A stretch of DNA of 64,000 bases from the NCBI RefSeq assembly GCF_007786475.1, contig NZ_VNJJ01000004.1:313058-377057 (forward strand). The letters are read 5' to 3'. This document shows positions 15,309 through 23,555 of the stretch, piece after piece (positions within the stretch are counted from its first letter, which is position 1; the number at the start of each line of letters is the position of its first letter). This DNA comes from Cohnella terricola. Lineage in GTDB: Bacteria > Bacillota > Bacilli > Paenibacillales > Paenibacillaceae. The notes beneath the pieces are model-generated. The model made no database searches, was not told the origin of the DNA, and was given only the letters and a program-made list of their open reading frames with translations. The translations under genes and the position numbers were made by a program.

Positions 15309-15552
15309 TCGTCATTGTCGCTTTTTGCAACAATGAGAGGCCCACACACTGAAAAACCCTCGTCATTGTCGCTTTTTGCAACAATGTGAGGCCCACACAC
15401 TGAAAAACCCTCGTCATTGTCGCTTTTTGCAACAATGAGAAGCCAACACACTGAAAAACCCTCGCCATTGTTGCTTTTTGCGACAATGAGGGGCCGATAC
15501 ACTGAAAACCCCACGCCATTGTTGCTTTTTGCGACAAGGGGTGGGGTTTTGT
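15309..15552. repeat. 51-bp tandem array with hairpin core, five copies
   Basis: The core CATTGT(C/T)GCTTTTTGC begins at 15313, 15364, 15415, 15466 and 15517, each exactly 51 bp apart. Within each unit TTGTCGC and GCGACAA (or GCAACAA) pair around a T loop. The linker AGGCCCACACACTGAAAAAC is conserved within this array. It lies between the oxidoreductase remnant and the acyl-CoA dehydrogenase-like gene. Confidence 0.92.
15506..15550 (-). terminator. Terminator of the acyl-CoA dehydrogenase-like gene, formed from the last repeat unit
   Basis: AACCCCAC...GTGGGGTT pair around the hairpin core of the fifth repeat, with T residues following on the minus strand, 18 bp after the gene's stop codon. 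The repeat unit nearest the gene thus doubles as an intrinsic terminator. Confidence 0.6.
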
Positions 15553-15567
15553 GCGTTTAGCGACTTA

Positions 15568-16641
15568 TTATTGCTCCGGCCAAGGGACAAGCGCCGAGTG
15601 CTGCGTTACCGTGTGGAGATCCCGCCAAGTCCGGTTGAGCGGATGGTCTTCCATCAGCGCCGTCATGCCGAGCAGCAGAAATATCATATTCGTATATACT
15701 AATGTGTTTCTTGCCAGCGTCCGGCATACGTTCTGGACGTCGGCCTGCTCGGCTTCCCCCATCTCCCCTTTGCCCTTGAAGGTTTCCCATGTCCTCTCGA
15801 CGGTTCCGTAGAAAATCTCCGCATCGGCTTCAAGCAACCGCGCTTGCTCACCGATCACCCGCTGCAGAATATCCGTACGCCCCGGACGGGTCGTTTCCCA
15901 CTCCCGTCGCTTCGATTCTGCGAAAGCTTGCGCTTCCTCGATGAAATGTCGGCAGATGCCGAGGCTTACCGCGGCGAAGGAAGTTTGCGCAAACGGCATG
16001 AACGGATACCGGAATATCGGATCGTTATAATTCGGCTCGCTCATAATACTGAATGTGCGATCCGCCGGCACGAACGCATCCTTGACCTCGATCGTATGGC
16101 TATCCGTCCCTTTCAAGCCGAACGCGTTCCAATCATGAATCACGCTCACCTGCTCCGGCAGAAAAGCGAACGACCGGATTTCTTCGCCCGCTCCCGGTTC
16201 GCCGCCCTCGATCCGGCAATTGGCTGTAAATAAACTGGCGAAAGTCGATCCGCTGCAATATTTCCACCGCCCGTTTACGACATACCCGCCTTCCGTTCGC
16301 CGCGCGGTTCCGCTAACTTGGCCGCTGCCGGCGACGACCGCATTGGCGACGCCGAACAGTTCCTTGGCTTGGCTCGGTGGCAGCGTCGCCGAGAAAAAGC
16401 CGCCGCCCGATCCAATCGTCACGAGCCATCCGAAGCTTCCGTCGATTCCCGATGCTTGTTCGAAAACGCGCAGCGCCTCCGGAAGAGGCATTCCTAAGCC
16501 GTTCAACTCTTCGGGTACGAACAGCTTGAACAACTTGGTTTCGTATATATACGCCAACAGCTCCGGCGTCAACCTTCCATCATTAATGCTCGCGTTATCG
16601 CGGACTTGTTGCTTGATTGTTTCAGGAATGCTTATGCTCAT
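15568..16641 (-). CDS. Acyl-CoA dehydrogenase-like flavoprotein
   Basis: A 357-residue protein of the acyl-CoA dehydrogenase / flavin-dependent monooxygenase fold. Seen: N-terminal helical domain with LFKLFVPEELNGLGMPLPEA, a middle beta domain with GGYVVNGRWKYCSGSTFASLF, and a C-terminal helical domain. It begins MSISIPETIKQQ at 16641, with GAGGA 7 bp upstream. The middle motif fits members acting on non-CoA substrates (desulfurisation or hydroxylase type) as well as true dehydrogenases, so the reaction is open. It stands alone. Its likely promoter (TTGTCC/TATATA, minus strand) overlaps a palindrome equal to the TetR operator core of the efflux pump 11 kb away. Confidence 0.8.
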   Translation of the reverse strand: MSISIPETIKQQVRDNASINDGRLTPELLAYIYETKLFKLFVPEELNGLGMPLPEALRVFEQASGIDGSFGWLVTIGSGGGFFSATLPPSQAKELFGVANAVVAGSGQVSGTARRTEGGYVVNGRWKYCSGSTFASLFTANCRIEGGEPGAGEEIRSFAFLPEQVSVIHDWNAFGLKGTDSHTIEVKDAFVPADRTFSIMSEPNYNDPIFRYPFMPFAQTSFAAVSLGICRHFIEEAQAFAESKRREWETTRPGRTDILQRVIGEQARLLEADAEIFYGTVERTWETFKGKGEMGEAEQADVQNVCRTLARNTLVYTNMIFLLLGMTALMEDHPLNRTWRDLHTVTQHSALVPWPEQ

Positions 16642-16682
16642 GATCAATTCCTCTTTTCTTATATAAACAAAAGTTTTTCCAG

Positions 16683-16696
16683 TGGACAAATGTCCA
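16683..16696. promoter_or_regulatory. TetR-type operator in front of the flavoprotein gene
   Basis: TGGACAAATGTCCA: perfect 6-bp arms around AA, overlapping the predicted -35 (TTGTCC, 16684-16689 on the minus strand; TATATA at 16660-16665, 18-bp spacer). The 12-bp core is identical to operator 2 of the efflux pump locus. No regulator gene is adjacent here. Confidence 0.6.
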
Positions 16697-16762
16697 GATA
16701 TCCATTAGGATAGAAATAAGAACAACAACGAACTTCATCATCATCGAAAGGAGAATCGGACA

Positions 16763-17860
16763 ATGGACCGTGAGCGGCAAATCATGGAGTTGATTCGCCA
16801 TAACCCCTTTATCTCTCAGAACGAAATCGCCGCGAGCGTCGGCATTTCCCGATCGGCCGTCGCCGGATATATCGCCACGCTGACGAAACGGGGCGTCATT
16901 CGAGGCCGCGCCTACGTCACCGCCGAAGAGAACACGGCGCTCTGCATCGGAGGCGCCAATCTAGACAGCAAAGCGGCCGCCAAGCAACGGATTCGGCCCG
17001 GTTCCTCCAATCCCGCCAACGTCAAAGAATCATGCGGCGGCGTCGCCCGCAACATCGCGGAGAACTTGGCCCATCTGAGCTGCTCCGTTTCCTTGCTGAC
17101 TGTCGTCGGCGATGATCAAGCCGGGCAATGGGTACTGAAGGAAACAGCCCAAACCGGCGTCAACACCGGACTTGCACAAGTGCTACCCGGCGAGAAGACG
17201 GGAACGTACACCGCGCTTCTGGACGTGGACGGCGAGATGTTCGTCGCTTATGCCGATATGGACATCTACGACAAGTTTGCTCCACGCATTTTGCAGGAGA
17301 AATGGTCACATGTCGCCGCGTCAAAGCTCGTCATCGCAGATACGAACCTGCCCGCGGAGACGTTAAGCGAACTCGTGCAACGATGCCGTGAAAGCTCCCT
17401 GCCGCTGTTCGTCGATCCCGTCTCCTCGGAGAAAGCCAAGAAACTCCCCGCAGACCTAAGCGGGGTCACCACGATCTTCCCCAATCTGGAGGAAGCGTTC
17501 GAACTGGCCGGCGCCGCCCGCGAGAGTGAGCCGGATTACGCGAAGCTCGCACGGGCCATTCACGAACGGGGAGTCCCCCACGTGTTTATTACGGCCGGTG
17601 AACAAGGCGTCTATTATTCCGAAGCGCCGGGCGACCGTCCCCCTTTGCTTATTCCGCCAATCCCGACGGAAGTCGTCGAGGTGACCGGAGCGGGCGACGC
17701 TTTCGTCGCGGGAGTCGCTTACGGATTTCTGCATGACCGAACCTATGAAGAGGCTTGCCGTCTCGGCCTTGCCGCTTCACATCTGACGCTAAGAACCGCC
17801 GAATCCGTATCGGCGCAATTAAACGAGCAAACGCTCGAACAAACCCTAAAGGAGAGCTGA
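16763..17860 (+). CDS. psuK: Pseudouridine kinase with N-terminal winged helix (PfkB family)
   Basis: Phosphorylates pseudouridine to its 5'-phosphate; 365 residues. Residues 1-55 form a helix-turn-helix (NPFISQNEIAASVGISRSAV), common in this sub-family and probably regulatory. A PfkB kinase domain follows: GGVARNIAENLAHL (substrate side) and the ATP/anion-hole motif VTGAGDAFVAGVAYG near residue 310, with the catalytic Asp. The start MDRERQIM has AAAGGAGA 8 bp upstream. Only 3 bp separate it from psuG. Together they convert pseudouridine to uracil and ribose 5-phosphate (known pathway). Confidence 0.9.
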   Translation: MDRERQIMELIRHNPFISQNEIAASVGISRSAVAGYIATLTKRGVIRGRAYVTAEENTALCIGGANLDSKAAAKQRIRPGSSNPANVKESCGGVARNIAENLAHLSCSVSLLTVVGDDQAGQWVLKETAQTGVNTGLAQVLPGEKTGTYTALLDVDGEMFVAYADMDIYDKFAPRILQEKWSHVAASKLVIADTNLPAETLSELVQRCRESSLPLFVDPVSSEKAKKLPADLSGVTTIFPNLEEAFELAGAARESEPDYAKLARAIHERGVPHVFITAGEQGVYYSEAPGDRPPLLIPPIPTEVVEVTGAGDAFVAGVAYGFLHDRTYEEACRLGLAASHLTLRTAESVSAQLNEQTLEQTLKES

Positions 17861-17863
17861 ACC

Positions 17864-18787
17864 ATGAACGCAAACCAAGCCAGCCAATATCTCACCTTTA
17901 CCGACGAAGTCAAGGATGCCCTTGCGAACAACAAACCGATCGTCGCGCTCGAGACGACGATTATTTCCCACGGCATGCCGTACCCGCAAAATATCGAGAT
18001 GGCGCGCAAGGTCGAACAGATCATCCGCGACAATGGCGCAGTGCCGGCTACAATCGGCCTCTTGGACGGACGCATCAAGATCGGTCTGAACGAGCAAGAG
18101 CTGGAAGCCTTCGCGACGAACAAGCAAGTCGAGAAGGTTAGCCGCCGCGACTTCCCATATATTCTCTCTTCCGGCAAGATCGGCGCGACGACGGTTGCCG
18201 CCACGATGATCGGCGCTGCGCTCGCTGGCATCGAAGTGTTCGCGACCGGCGGCATTGGCGGCGTCCACCGCGAAGGCGAGACGACGATGGACATCTCCGC
18301 AGACTTGACGGAACTGGCCCACACGAACGTCGCCGTCGTCTGCGCAGGCGCCAAATCGATTCTCGACATCGGCCGGACGTTGGAATTCCTGGAAACGCAC
18401 GGCGTTCCCGTCGTTGGCTACAAGACGGACGAATTCCCATCCTTCTACGCGAGAGAAAGCGGCTTCGGCGTTGACTTCCGTCTGGACGAGCCTGCCCAAG
18501 TCGCCGACGCGCTGCGGAAGAAATGGGAGCTAGGTCTTAATGGCGGCGCGATTATCGCCAACCCGGTTCCGGAAGAATCCGCGCTCAAGCATGCCGAGAT
18601 CGAAAGCGTCATCCAGCAGGCGCTGGACGAAGCCAAAGCTCAGAACATTACCGGTAAAAAAGTAACCCCGTTCCTGCTCGCCCGCATTAAAGAGCTGACG
18701 GGCGGCAAGAGCCTGGAGACGAATATCGCCCTCGTCTACCACAATGCCCAAGTCGCGGCTCAGATCGCCGTCGCACTCAAAGCTTAA
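17864..18787 (+). CDS. psuG: Pseudouridine-5'-phosphate glycosidase
   Basis: Cleaves pseudouridine 5'-phosphate to uracil and ribose 5-phosphate (reversible C-C glycosidic bond lyase). At 307 residues it has normal length. Family motifs seen: [38 protein letters not shown] (the Lys and Asp of the active site lie in these strands) and [11 protein letters not shown]. It follows the kinase by 3 bp with the ribosome site inside the kinase end (AAGGAGAG). The final codons abut a GC-rich stem at 18803-18853. Confidence 0.96.
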   Translation: MNANQASQYLTFTDEVKDALANNKPIVALETTIISHGMPYPQNIEMARKVEQIIRDNGAVPATIGLLDGRIKIGLNEQELEAFATNKQVEKVSRRDFPYILSSGKIGATTVAATMIGAALAGIEVFATGGIGGVHREGETTMDISADLTELAHTNVAVVCAGAKSILDIGRTLEFLETHGVPVVGYKTDEFPSFYARESGFGVDFRLDEPAQVADALRKKWELGLNGGAIIANPVPEESALKHAEIESVIQQALDEAKAQNITGKKVTPFLLARIKELTGGKSLETNIALVYHNAQVAAQIAVALKA

Positions 18788-18802
18788 TCGCGCGAATAAT
18801 CC

Positions 18803-18853
18803 AAGCGGCCTCCGGCCTCCCGCTTCAAAGCGGGTTGACCCGGACGGCCGCTT
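18803..18853. terminator. GC-rich stem between convergent psuG and IF-3-like genes
   Basis: AAGCGGCC...GGCCGCTT outer arms with an inner CCCGCTT/AAGCGGG hairpin. There is no clear T run, and it overlaps the last codons of the IF-3-like gene. Possible bidirectional terminator. Confidence 0.4.
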
Positions 18854-19310
18854 GTTTGCCGCTAAGCTGAATGCCGGTCTCCTTGCGGCCGACTTCCGCA
18901 AGCTCCTTCAGCATCTGCTCAAGCAGTTCCTTCGCCTTCTGCCCTTCCTTGCCTTGAATCTTCACGACGAACTGCACCGCATCTCCCGAAGCGAGCAGCT
19001 TCTCCGCTTGCCTTCTCTTCGTTTCGTAATCATGGTCCTCGATGTGCGGCGTGAGCCGGATTTCCTTCAGCTTCGGCGGTTGCGCCGCCCGGCGCTCGTC
19101 TTGCTTTTCCTTCGCCGCTTCCTGCTTGGCTTTGCCCTTAGCAACCAGCTTGCATGGGGGAGGACTGCTGAACAGCGACGTGCAGACGAGATCCGCCTTC
19201 AGATTGCGCGCCATGTCCAGCGCCTCTTCTCTCCCAACGATGCCCAAGTCCTCTCCGTTCAGTCCGGTAAGCTGCACTTCCGCCGCTTTTATTTTCTCGT
19301 TCAGAATCAT
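18825..19310 (-). CDS. Divergent IF-3-like protein
   Basis: A 161-residue homologue of translation initiation factor IF-3. The N-terminal half is recognisable (MILNEKIKAAEVQLTGLNGE, then LGIVGREEALDMARNLKADL). The linker is Lys/Ala/Glu rich, and the C-terminal half keeps KEIRLTPHIEDHDYETKRRQ and AEKLLASGDAVQFVV. However, the usual basic RFRGREMAH segment is replaced by KIQGKEGQKAKE, and the linker lacks the DYGKYKYEQ block. These changes suggest a specialised paralogue rather than the housekeeping infC. It lies 18 bp after the EcfT gene and has its own GGAGG, so it is the fourth gene of the thiamine riboswitch operon. Function inferred only. Confidence 0.75.
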   Translation of the reverse strand: MILNEKIKAAEVQLTGLNGEDLGIVGREEALDMARNLKADLVCTSLFSSPPPCKLVAKGKAKQEAAKEKQDERRAAQPPKLKEIRLTPHIEDHDYETKRRQAEKLLASGDAVQFVVKIQGKEGQKAKELLEQMLKELAEVGRKETGIQLSGKQAAVRVNPL

Positions 19311-19328
19311 TCGTATGTCCTCCGCATG

Positions 19329-20123
19329 TTAGCGAACATCGGTAATGTCCGCAATGTAGGGCCACTGGATCCCCGCCGCGAACGAAGCGGCGAAGAGAAC
19401 CGCCGTCAAAGCCGCAAACGCGATATCCCGGTAAGTGAACCCGATAATATAATAATAGGTTCTCTTGGCGCCCCCGGCAAATCGCTTCGCCTCCATCGCG
19501 ACGGCGATCCGATGTGCGCGCCGGATGCTTTGCGCAAGCAGCGGAATCGCGTATCTATGCCATGTGCGGTAGATCGTCATCAGCTTGCCCTGCTTCTTCA
19601 TGCCTCTGATTTTCAGCGCGTGGCGCAGCGTCTGGAACTCCTCGACGAGAATCGGGATCATCCGCATCGCGGCCAGGAAGCTGTACGCGTATTTCGGCGG
19701 CAGCTTCGCCTTCTGCATAAGCGCGTAGAACAGATCGACCGGACGCGTCGTCAAACCGAACAGCAGCCCGACGGCTGCCATGCTCAGTGCCCTGAAGCCG
19801 AGGTGCAGCCCGCGATAGAAGCTTTCTTCGGTAATGTTGACGATGCCCCACTTGAACCAAGGCGTCTCCCCGCTACCGAAAAACATCATGCCCGTCGTCG
19901 AAGACACGAATACGAGCAAGAAGGGCGATGCGTACAGAAGCAGCCTTTTCCAAGGATGGCCCGACCAGATCAGCAGCAGCACAGACCCGATCGCCACGTT
20001 GATCATAACGCTGAAGTCGTGAATCAGAATAATCGCGAAAAACCATAGAGAGAACAGAACGAGCTTCACGACCGGATTAACGCGATGCAGCCATGTTCGC
20101 CGGTGTGGAAACGTCAATTGCAT
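19329..20123 (-). CDS. ykoC: ECF transporter transmembrane T component (YkoC)
   Basis: Membrane scaffold of an energy-coupling-factor vitamin importer, 264 residues, about five hydrophobic segments. The N-terminus MQLTFPHRRTWLHRVNPVVK is typical for EcfT. The ATPase-coupling helices carry the Ala-x3-Arg type motifs ALKIRGMKKQ and AMEAKRFAGG. The gene overlaps the end of the ATPase gene by 47 bp. With YkoE and YkoD it forms a thiamine-precursor importer, as shown by the TPP riboswitch upstream. Confidence 0.9.
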   Translation of the reverse strand: MQLTFPHRRTWLHRVNPVVKLVLFSLWFFAIILIHDFSVMINVAIGSVLLLIWSGHPWKRLLLYASPFLLVFVSSTTGMMFFGSGETPWFKWGIVNITEESFYRGLHLGFRALSMAAVGLLFGLTTRPVDLFYALMQKAKLPPKYAYSFLAAMRMIPILVEEFQTLRHALKIRGMKKQGKLMTIYRTWHRYAIPLLAQSIRRAHRIAVAMEAKRFAGGAKRTYYYIIGFTYRDIAFAALTAVLFAASFAAGIQWPYIADITDVR

Positions 20124-21531
20124 GCGTAAGCCTCCCTTCCCGAACGCGCCACAGCTTCGTGCAATAACGCTCGACGATACGCGGATCGTGGGTCACCATC
20201 ACAATGGCCATGCCTTCCGCCCGCAGCCGTTCCAGCAGGTCTAGCATCGCGAACGTATTGCGCGCGTCCAGCCCGAACGTCGGCTCATCGAGCAGCAGCA
20301 GCCGCTGCCCTCGGATAATCGCGGAGGCTACGCTAAGCCGGCGCTTCTGCCCCATCGAAAGCTGATACGGGTGGCGGTCCGCCGACTCCAGCAATTGCAG
20401 CGCATCCATAAGATCCGCGCTTCTCGCCCGCCGCTCCTCGAGGGGGACGCCGTCGACCGCAAGCGAATATTCGATTTCATCGCGTACGGAGTGCGTGACG
20501 AATTGCAGCTCCGGATTCTGAAAAACGAACGCCGCATGTTCGGCCAGATGCTCGACCTTCTTCAACTCCCGCCCGGCGACTTCGCAAACCCCCTCGGTCT
20601 TGATCAGCCGCATGATCGCAAGCAGAAGCGAGCTCTTGCCCGCTCCGTTATCGCCCATAATGCCGATCCAATCGCCGGGATAGACGTCCGCCTGCTCCGC
20701 CTCGATGACCACAACCGACCCGCGAAGCCCGCGATAACGTTCCATCGCCAGCAGCGGAGGCACATCCGGAGCGGGAAGCGGAGATCGCCGGAGGCTTGGT
20801 CGGTCATCCCAAATGCCCGGATACCAGACTCCGTAACGATCCAGTTCCTTCTTGCGCAACGAAATGACCTCTCTTGCTGCACCGTCCGCGACCACTTCGC
20901 CCGCAGGGCCGATTACGACGATCCGGTCGAACAAGTCGATGATCCCTTCGATCTTATGCTCGACGACGATCAAAGTCATCCCATCGGCTAAGGAACGGAT
21001 CGTCTGCCATACTTGTTCCGTCCCTTCCTCGTCGAGAAGCGCCGTCGGTTCGTCCAGAAACAGCACCTCCGGCTCGGTCGCCAGCGCGGAAGCGATCGCC
21101 AGACGCTGCTTCATCCCTTGAGAGAGCGTCTGAATCGGCACGTGAGAATCCGGTAAGCTCAGCCCAACCTGGCGTAGATGCCTCTCGATCCGGGCGGGCA
21201 TATCCTCTCTCGGCACCTGCAGGTTCTCCAGCACGAACGCCAGCTCTTCGTCTACATAAGGCATGCAGAACTGCGTATCCGGGTCCTGGAAAACGTAGCC
21301 CCATCGCTCCGGCACGATAACCTCGTCCGCGATCATGGGGACTTCAATCGACCCCGGAATCAAGCCGCTGAGCACTTGAAGCAACGTCGATTTGCCGCAG
21401 CCGCTCGGCCCTAGCAGCAGCGCGTGTTCTCCGGGGCGAAAAGCAAGAGAAACGCCTTTGAACAACAAGGCGTCCTCTCCCGCGAATTTAAGCTTCAGAT
21501 TCGTTACCCCTGCGGCGATCTTCTGCGTCAT
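20077..21531 (-). CDS. ykoD: ECF transporter tandem ATPase (YkoD)
   Basis: Fused two-domain ATPase, 484 residues. Domain 1: Walker A GPSGCGKST, signature LSQGMKQRLAIA, Walker B EVLFLDEPTALLD. Domain 2: Walker A GDNGAGKSS, signature LSMGQKRRLSVA, Walker B LLLLDEPTFGLD. The start MTQKIAAGV overlaps the YkoE stop as ATGA; an upstream in-frame extension is unlikely because it runs inside ykoE. It powers uptake through YkoC and YkoE. Confidence 0.94.
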   Translation of the reverse strand: MTQKIAAGVTNLKLKFAGEDALLFKGVSLAFRPGEHALLLGPSGCGKSTLLQVLSGLIPGSIEVPMIADEVIVPERWGYVFQDPDTQFCMPYVDEELAFVLENLQVPREDMPARIERHLRQVGLSLPDSHVPIQTLSQGMKQRLAIASALATEPEVLFLDEPTALLDEEGTEQVWQTIRSLADGMTLIVVEHKIEGIIDLFDRIVVIGPAGEVVADGAAREVISLRKKELDRYGVWYPGIWDDRPSLRRSPLPAPDVPPLLAMERYRGLRGSVVVIEAEQADVYPGDWIGIMGDNGAGKSSLLLAIMRLIKTEGVCEVAGRELKKVEHLAEHAAFVFQNPELQFVTHSVRDEIEYSLAVDGVPLEERRARSADLMDALQLLESADRHPYQLSMGQKRRLSVASAIIRGQRLLLLDEPTFGLDARNTFAMLDLLERLRAEGMAIVMVTHDPRIVERYCTKLWRVREGRLTHAIDVSTPANMAASR

Positions 21532-22136
21532 GCGCGGTTCAGCGCGTCGAAATCCTGCTTCGAGGCCGGCCGCAGCACCTTCGTCACGCCTGTCAGCTCC
21601 AATGCTTTGGACAGATAGTAGGCGAGAATGCCGGCGATCACGACGCTTCCGATCACCCTTAATCCGATGAGCAGCGTGTAGTTCCATGCGCTTAGTTCTT
21701 TAATGTAGCCGTATCCGAAATCCAGCACCAGCGATCCGGCTGCCGCTCCGATCGATGCCAAGGATACGACCCAGACCGAAGCATTGCGATATAGGAACAG
21801 GGCAAAAATAATCTCCGCTCCCAGCCCCTGCAACAGTCCGTACCATAACGTCGAGATCCCCCACTCGCTGCCGAGCAGCGCGCTTACGCTGGCCGCCGCG
21901 ACTTCCGCCAGTACCGCCACGCCCGGCTTGCGGATAAGCAGAAACGCGAACGTGCCAGCCAAAAACCACATGCCGTACACCGTCTGTTCGGCATGCACCC
22001 CGATCGGCTTCACGACATCGTACATCGGCCCCCATACTTTGTAGATGATTCCGAAAACGACCGCGATCACGATCGTGACCAGAATATCGGTCAGCTTTAA
22101 TCCCCGGGACTTCGTCCCTTGTCCGGCTCTCGCCAT
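21528..22136 (-). CDS. ykoE: ECF transporter substrate-binding S component (YkoE)
   Basis: Membrane substrate-capture protein, 202 residues, six hydrophobic segments, with YkoE-type stretches KLTDILVTIVIAVVFGIIYK and SEWGISTLWYGLLQGLGAEI. It is the first gene after a TPP riboswitch; in Bacillus the ykoFEDC system imports hydroxymethylpyrimidine or thiamine (known). No YkoF binding protein gene is present. It starts MARAGQGTKSRGL, with GGAAG 9-10 bp upstream. Confidence 0.92.
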   Translation of the reverse strand: MARAGQGTKSRGLKLTDILVTIVIAVVFGIIYKVWGPMYDVVKPIGVHAEQTVYGMWFLAGTFAFLLIRKPGVAVLAEVAAASVSALLGSEWGISTLWYGLLQGLGAEIIFALFLYRNASVWVVSLASIGAAAGSLVLDFGYGYIKELSAWNYTLLIGLRVIGSVVIAGILAYYLSKALELTGVTKVLRPASKQDFDALNRA

Positions 22137-22198
22137 AGCCCAACAACTTCCTTTCTACGATTGGTTTGAAAATGCCTTGAATGCAAGAAAGGGTAAAA

Positions 22199-22231
22199 TA
22201 AAAAGCCCGCCCAATAAGGCAGGGCAGGCTA
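22199..22231 (-). terminator. Terminator of the TPP riboswitch
   Basis: AGCCTGCCC and GGGCGGGCT pair around a TGCCTTATT loop, followed by TTTTTATTTT on the minus strand, between the aptamer and ykoE. Indicates control by premature termination when TPP is bound. Confidence 0.85.
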
Positions 22232-22257
22232 GCGCACGGCATCAGAAGATACACGAC

Positions 22258-22355
22258 CAAAGTTGTCTCTACGCTGGCATTACCCAGATCAGATCGACGG
22301 TCAGCGGCATACGGCCGCAATCTCAGCCTGACTTCATCAAGCACCCGTTTCTTTG
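22258..22355 (-). promoter_or_regulatory. TPP (thiamine pyrophosphate) riboswitch
   Basis: Read on the minus strand, the conserved elements occur in order: GGGTGC, AGGCTGAGA (THI box), CTGATCTGGGTAATGCCAGC and GTAGAGA. Closing stem CAAAG/CTTTG at the two ends. With the terminator downstream it should switch the ykoE-ykoD-ykoC-IF3-like operon off when thiamine pyrophosphate is plentiful. Confidence 0.96.
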
Positions 22356-22494
22356 CGATTCAATTAAGTATAACTTATCTTATCGGCACTCTTTTGGCAA
22401 TACGTTCTTTGAAGCCGGGAATTAACACGGTCTTAACCGTTCATTGACGCGGTGATCATATTCGACTGATAGATTGGGACAAGGAGGGATCGGG

Positions 22495-23349
22495 ATGAAT
22501 GAATTGGAAATGGGATCCGCGGCGGCTTTGCAGCCTGTTCTTACTAGCGACAGCTACGGATGGGACAAGCTTCAGGTTTCGCAATGGTACAGCCCGCAGC
22601 AAGCCTTCGCCCCGTCGCCGGAAGCCAAATACGTGGTCGGCATTCACTGCACGGCTTATTACGAGAACTTTTATACGATTCATATCGCTCCTTACAACGA
22701 GAGCCTTCTCTGTCCGTGGGGAAGAACATCGCTCTATTTTCTGAAGATCGAGATGAAGGCGTCGATCATTGAAGAAATCGCCCGCGAGTCCGGCTTTCTG
22801 ACAGAAGGCCAGATCCAACTGCAACGCCAATTCCACGTCAAAGATTCCAGGTTGCTGCAGCTTGGGCTCTGGATGCTGGAAGAATTGCAAAATGGCGGGA
22901 CCAAAGGGAAGCTCTACAGCGATTCCCTTGCCCACATGTTCATCATCCATCTGCTTCAGCATTATTCCTCCGTCATCCCTCAGCATGCGAGCGCCAAGGC
23001 GCTGGCCAACCAGGAAATCTATCAAGTGGTTCAATATATGCGGGAGCATCTGGAAGAAGATATTCAACTGTCGGATCTCGCTTCCAGAGCCAGCATGAGC
23101 CAGTCTCATTTTATTCGCGTATTCAAACAGCAGACCGGCTACACGCCCCATCACTTCCTGATTCGCTTGCGAATCGAACGCTCCAAATTTCTGATCCGTT
23201 CGGGCAAAGTCGGCTTGAAAGAAATCGCCGCCCAAGTCGGCTTTGCCGACCAAGGCCATTTTACCCGCGTATTCAAGCGCGAGATAGGCCTGACGCCTAA
23301 GCTGTACGCCTATCAAATCTCCTCCAAGCCCAGCCATGCGTTTTTTTGA
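22495..23349 (+). CDS. AraC-family transcriptional regulator
   Basis: A 284-residue regulator with an N-terminal cupin-like sensor (about residues 10-150) and a C-terminal double helix-turn-helix. HTH 1: LSDLASRASMSQSHFIRVFK. HTH 2: LKEIAAQVGFADQGHFTRVF, followed by the AraC signature GLTPKLYAYQ. The start MNELEMGS has AAGGAGGG about 8 bp upstream. It is followed on the same strand by a sugar-type ABC importer operon, whose activator it probably is. The inducer is probably an imported glycoside or phosphate ester, but this is inference. Confidence 0.9.
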   Translation: MNELEMGSAAALQPVLTSDSYGWDKLQVSQWYSPQQAFAPSPEAKYVVGIHCTAYYENFYTIHIAPYNESLLCPWGRTSLYFLKIEMKASIIEEIARESGFLTEGQIQLQRQFHVKDSRLLQLGLWMLEELQNGGTKGKLYSDSLAHMFIIHLLQHYSSVIPQHASAKALANQEIYQVVQYMREHLEEDIQLSDLASRASMSQSHFIRVFKQQTGYTPHHFLIRLRIERSKFLIRSGKVGLKEIAAQVGFADQGHFTRVFKREIGLTPKLYAYQISSKPSHAFF

Positions 23350-23481
23350 CGAACGCACCAAATGAGAGTTTTATACAACGAAAGAGGGATTTTGTTCAAT
23401 CGAACCGCAACCCTGCGACCCTAGAATGAGAATGAAGGAGGCGCGAGGACGCCTGCTACAACTTTCTAGGAGGAGAGGAAC

Positions 23482-23493
23482 ATGAAGGCGTAA
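23482..23493 (+). other. Three-codon mini-frame with strong ribosome site
   Basis: GGAGGAGAGG is followed after 4-5 bp by ATG AAG GCG TAA (M-K-A-stop), 62 bp before the binding-protein start, which has its own site. It could be a minimal leader peptide or the remnant of an older start. Only the sequence pattern supports it. Confidence 0.25.
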
Positions 23494-23555
23494 CGCCGGG
23501 CGGAAGCTCATGGATCTTGAAGTTCACATCTCAACCCAAAAAGGAGCTATTCGAT

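Noticed and set aside
22258..22355. Cobalamin riboswitch as an alternative for the ECF operon leader
   Set aside because: The THI box and the GATCTGG-TAATGCCAGC core are specific for the TPP aptamer.
23517..23555. Upstream extension of the UgpB-like lipoprotein
   Set aside because: It would place charged residues before the signal peptide; the start at 23556 has AAGGAG at proper distance and gives a clean lipoprotein signal.
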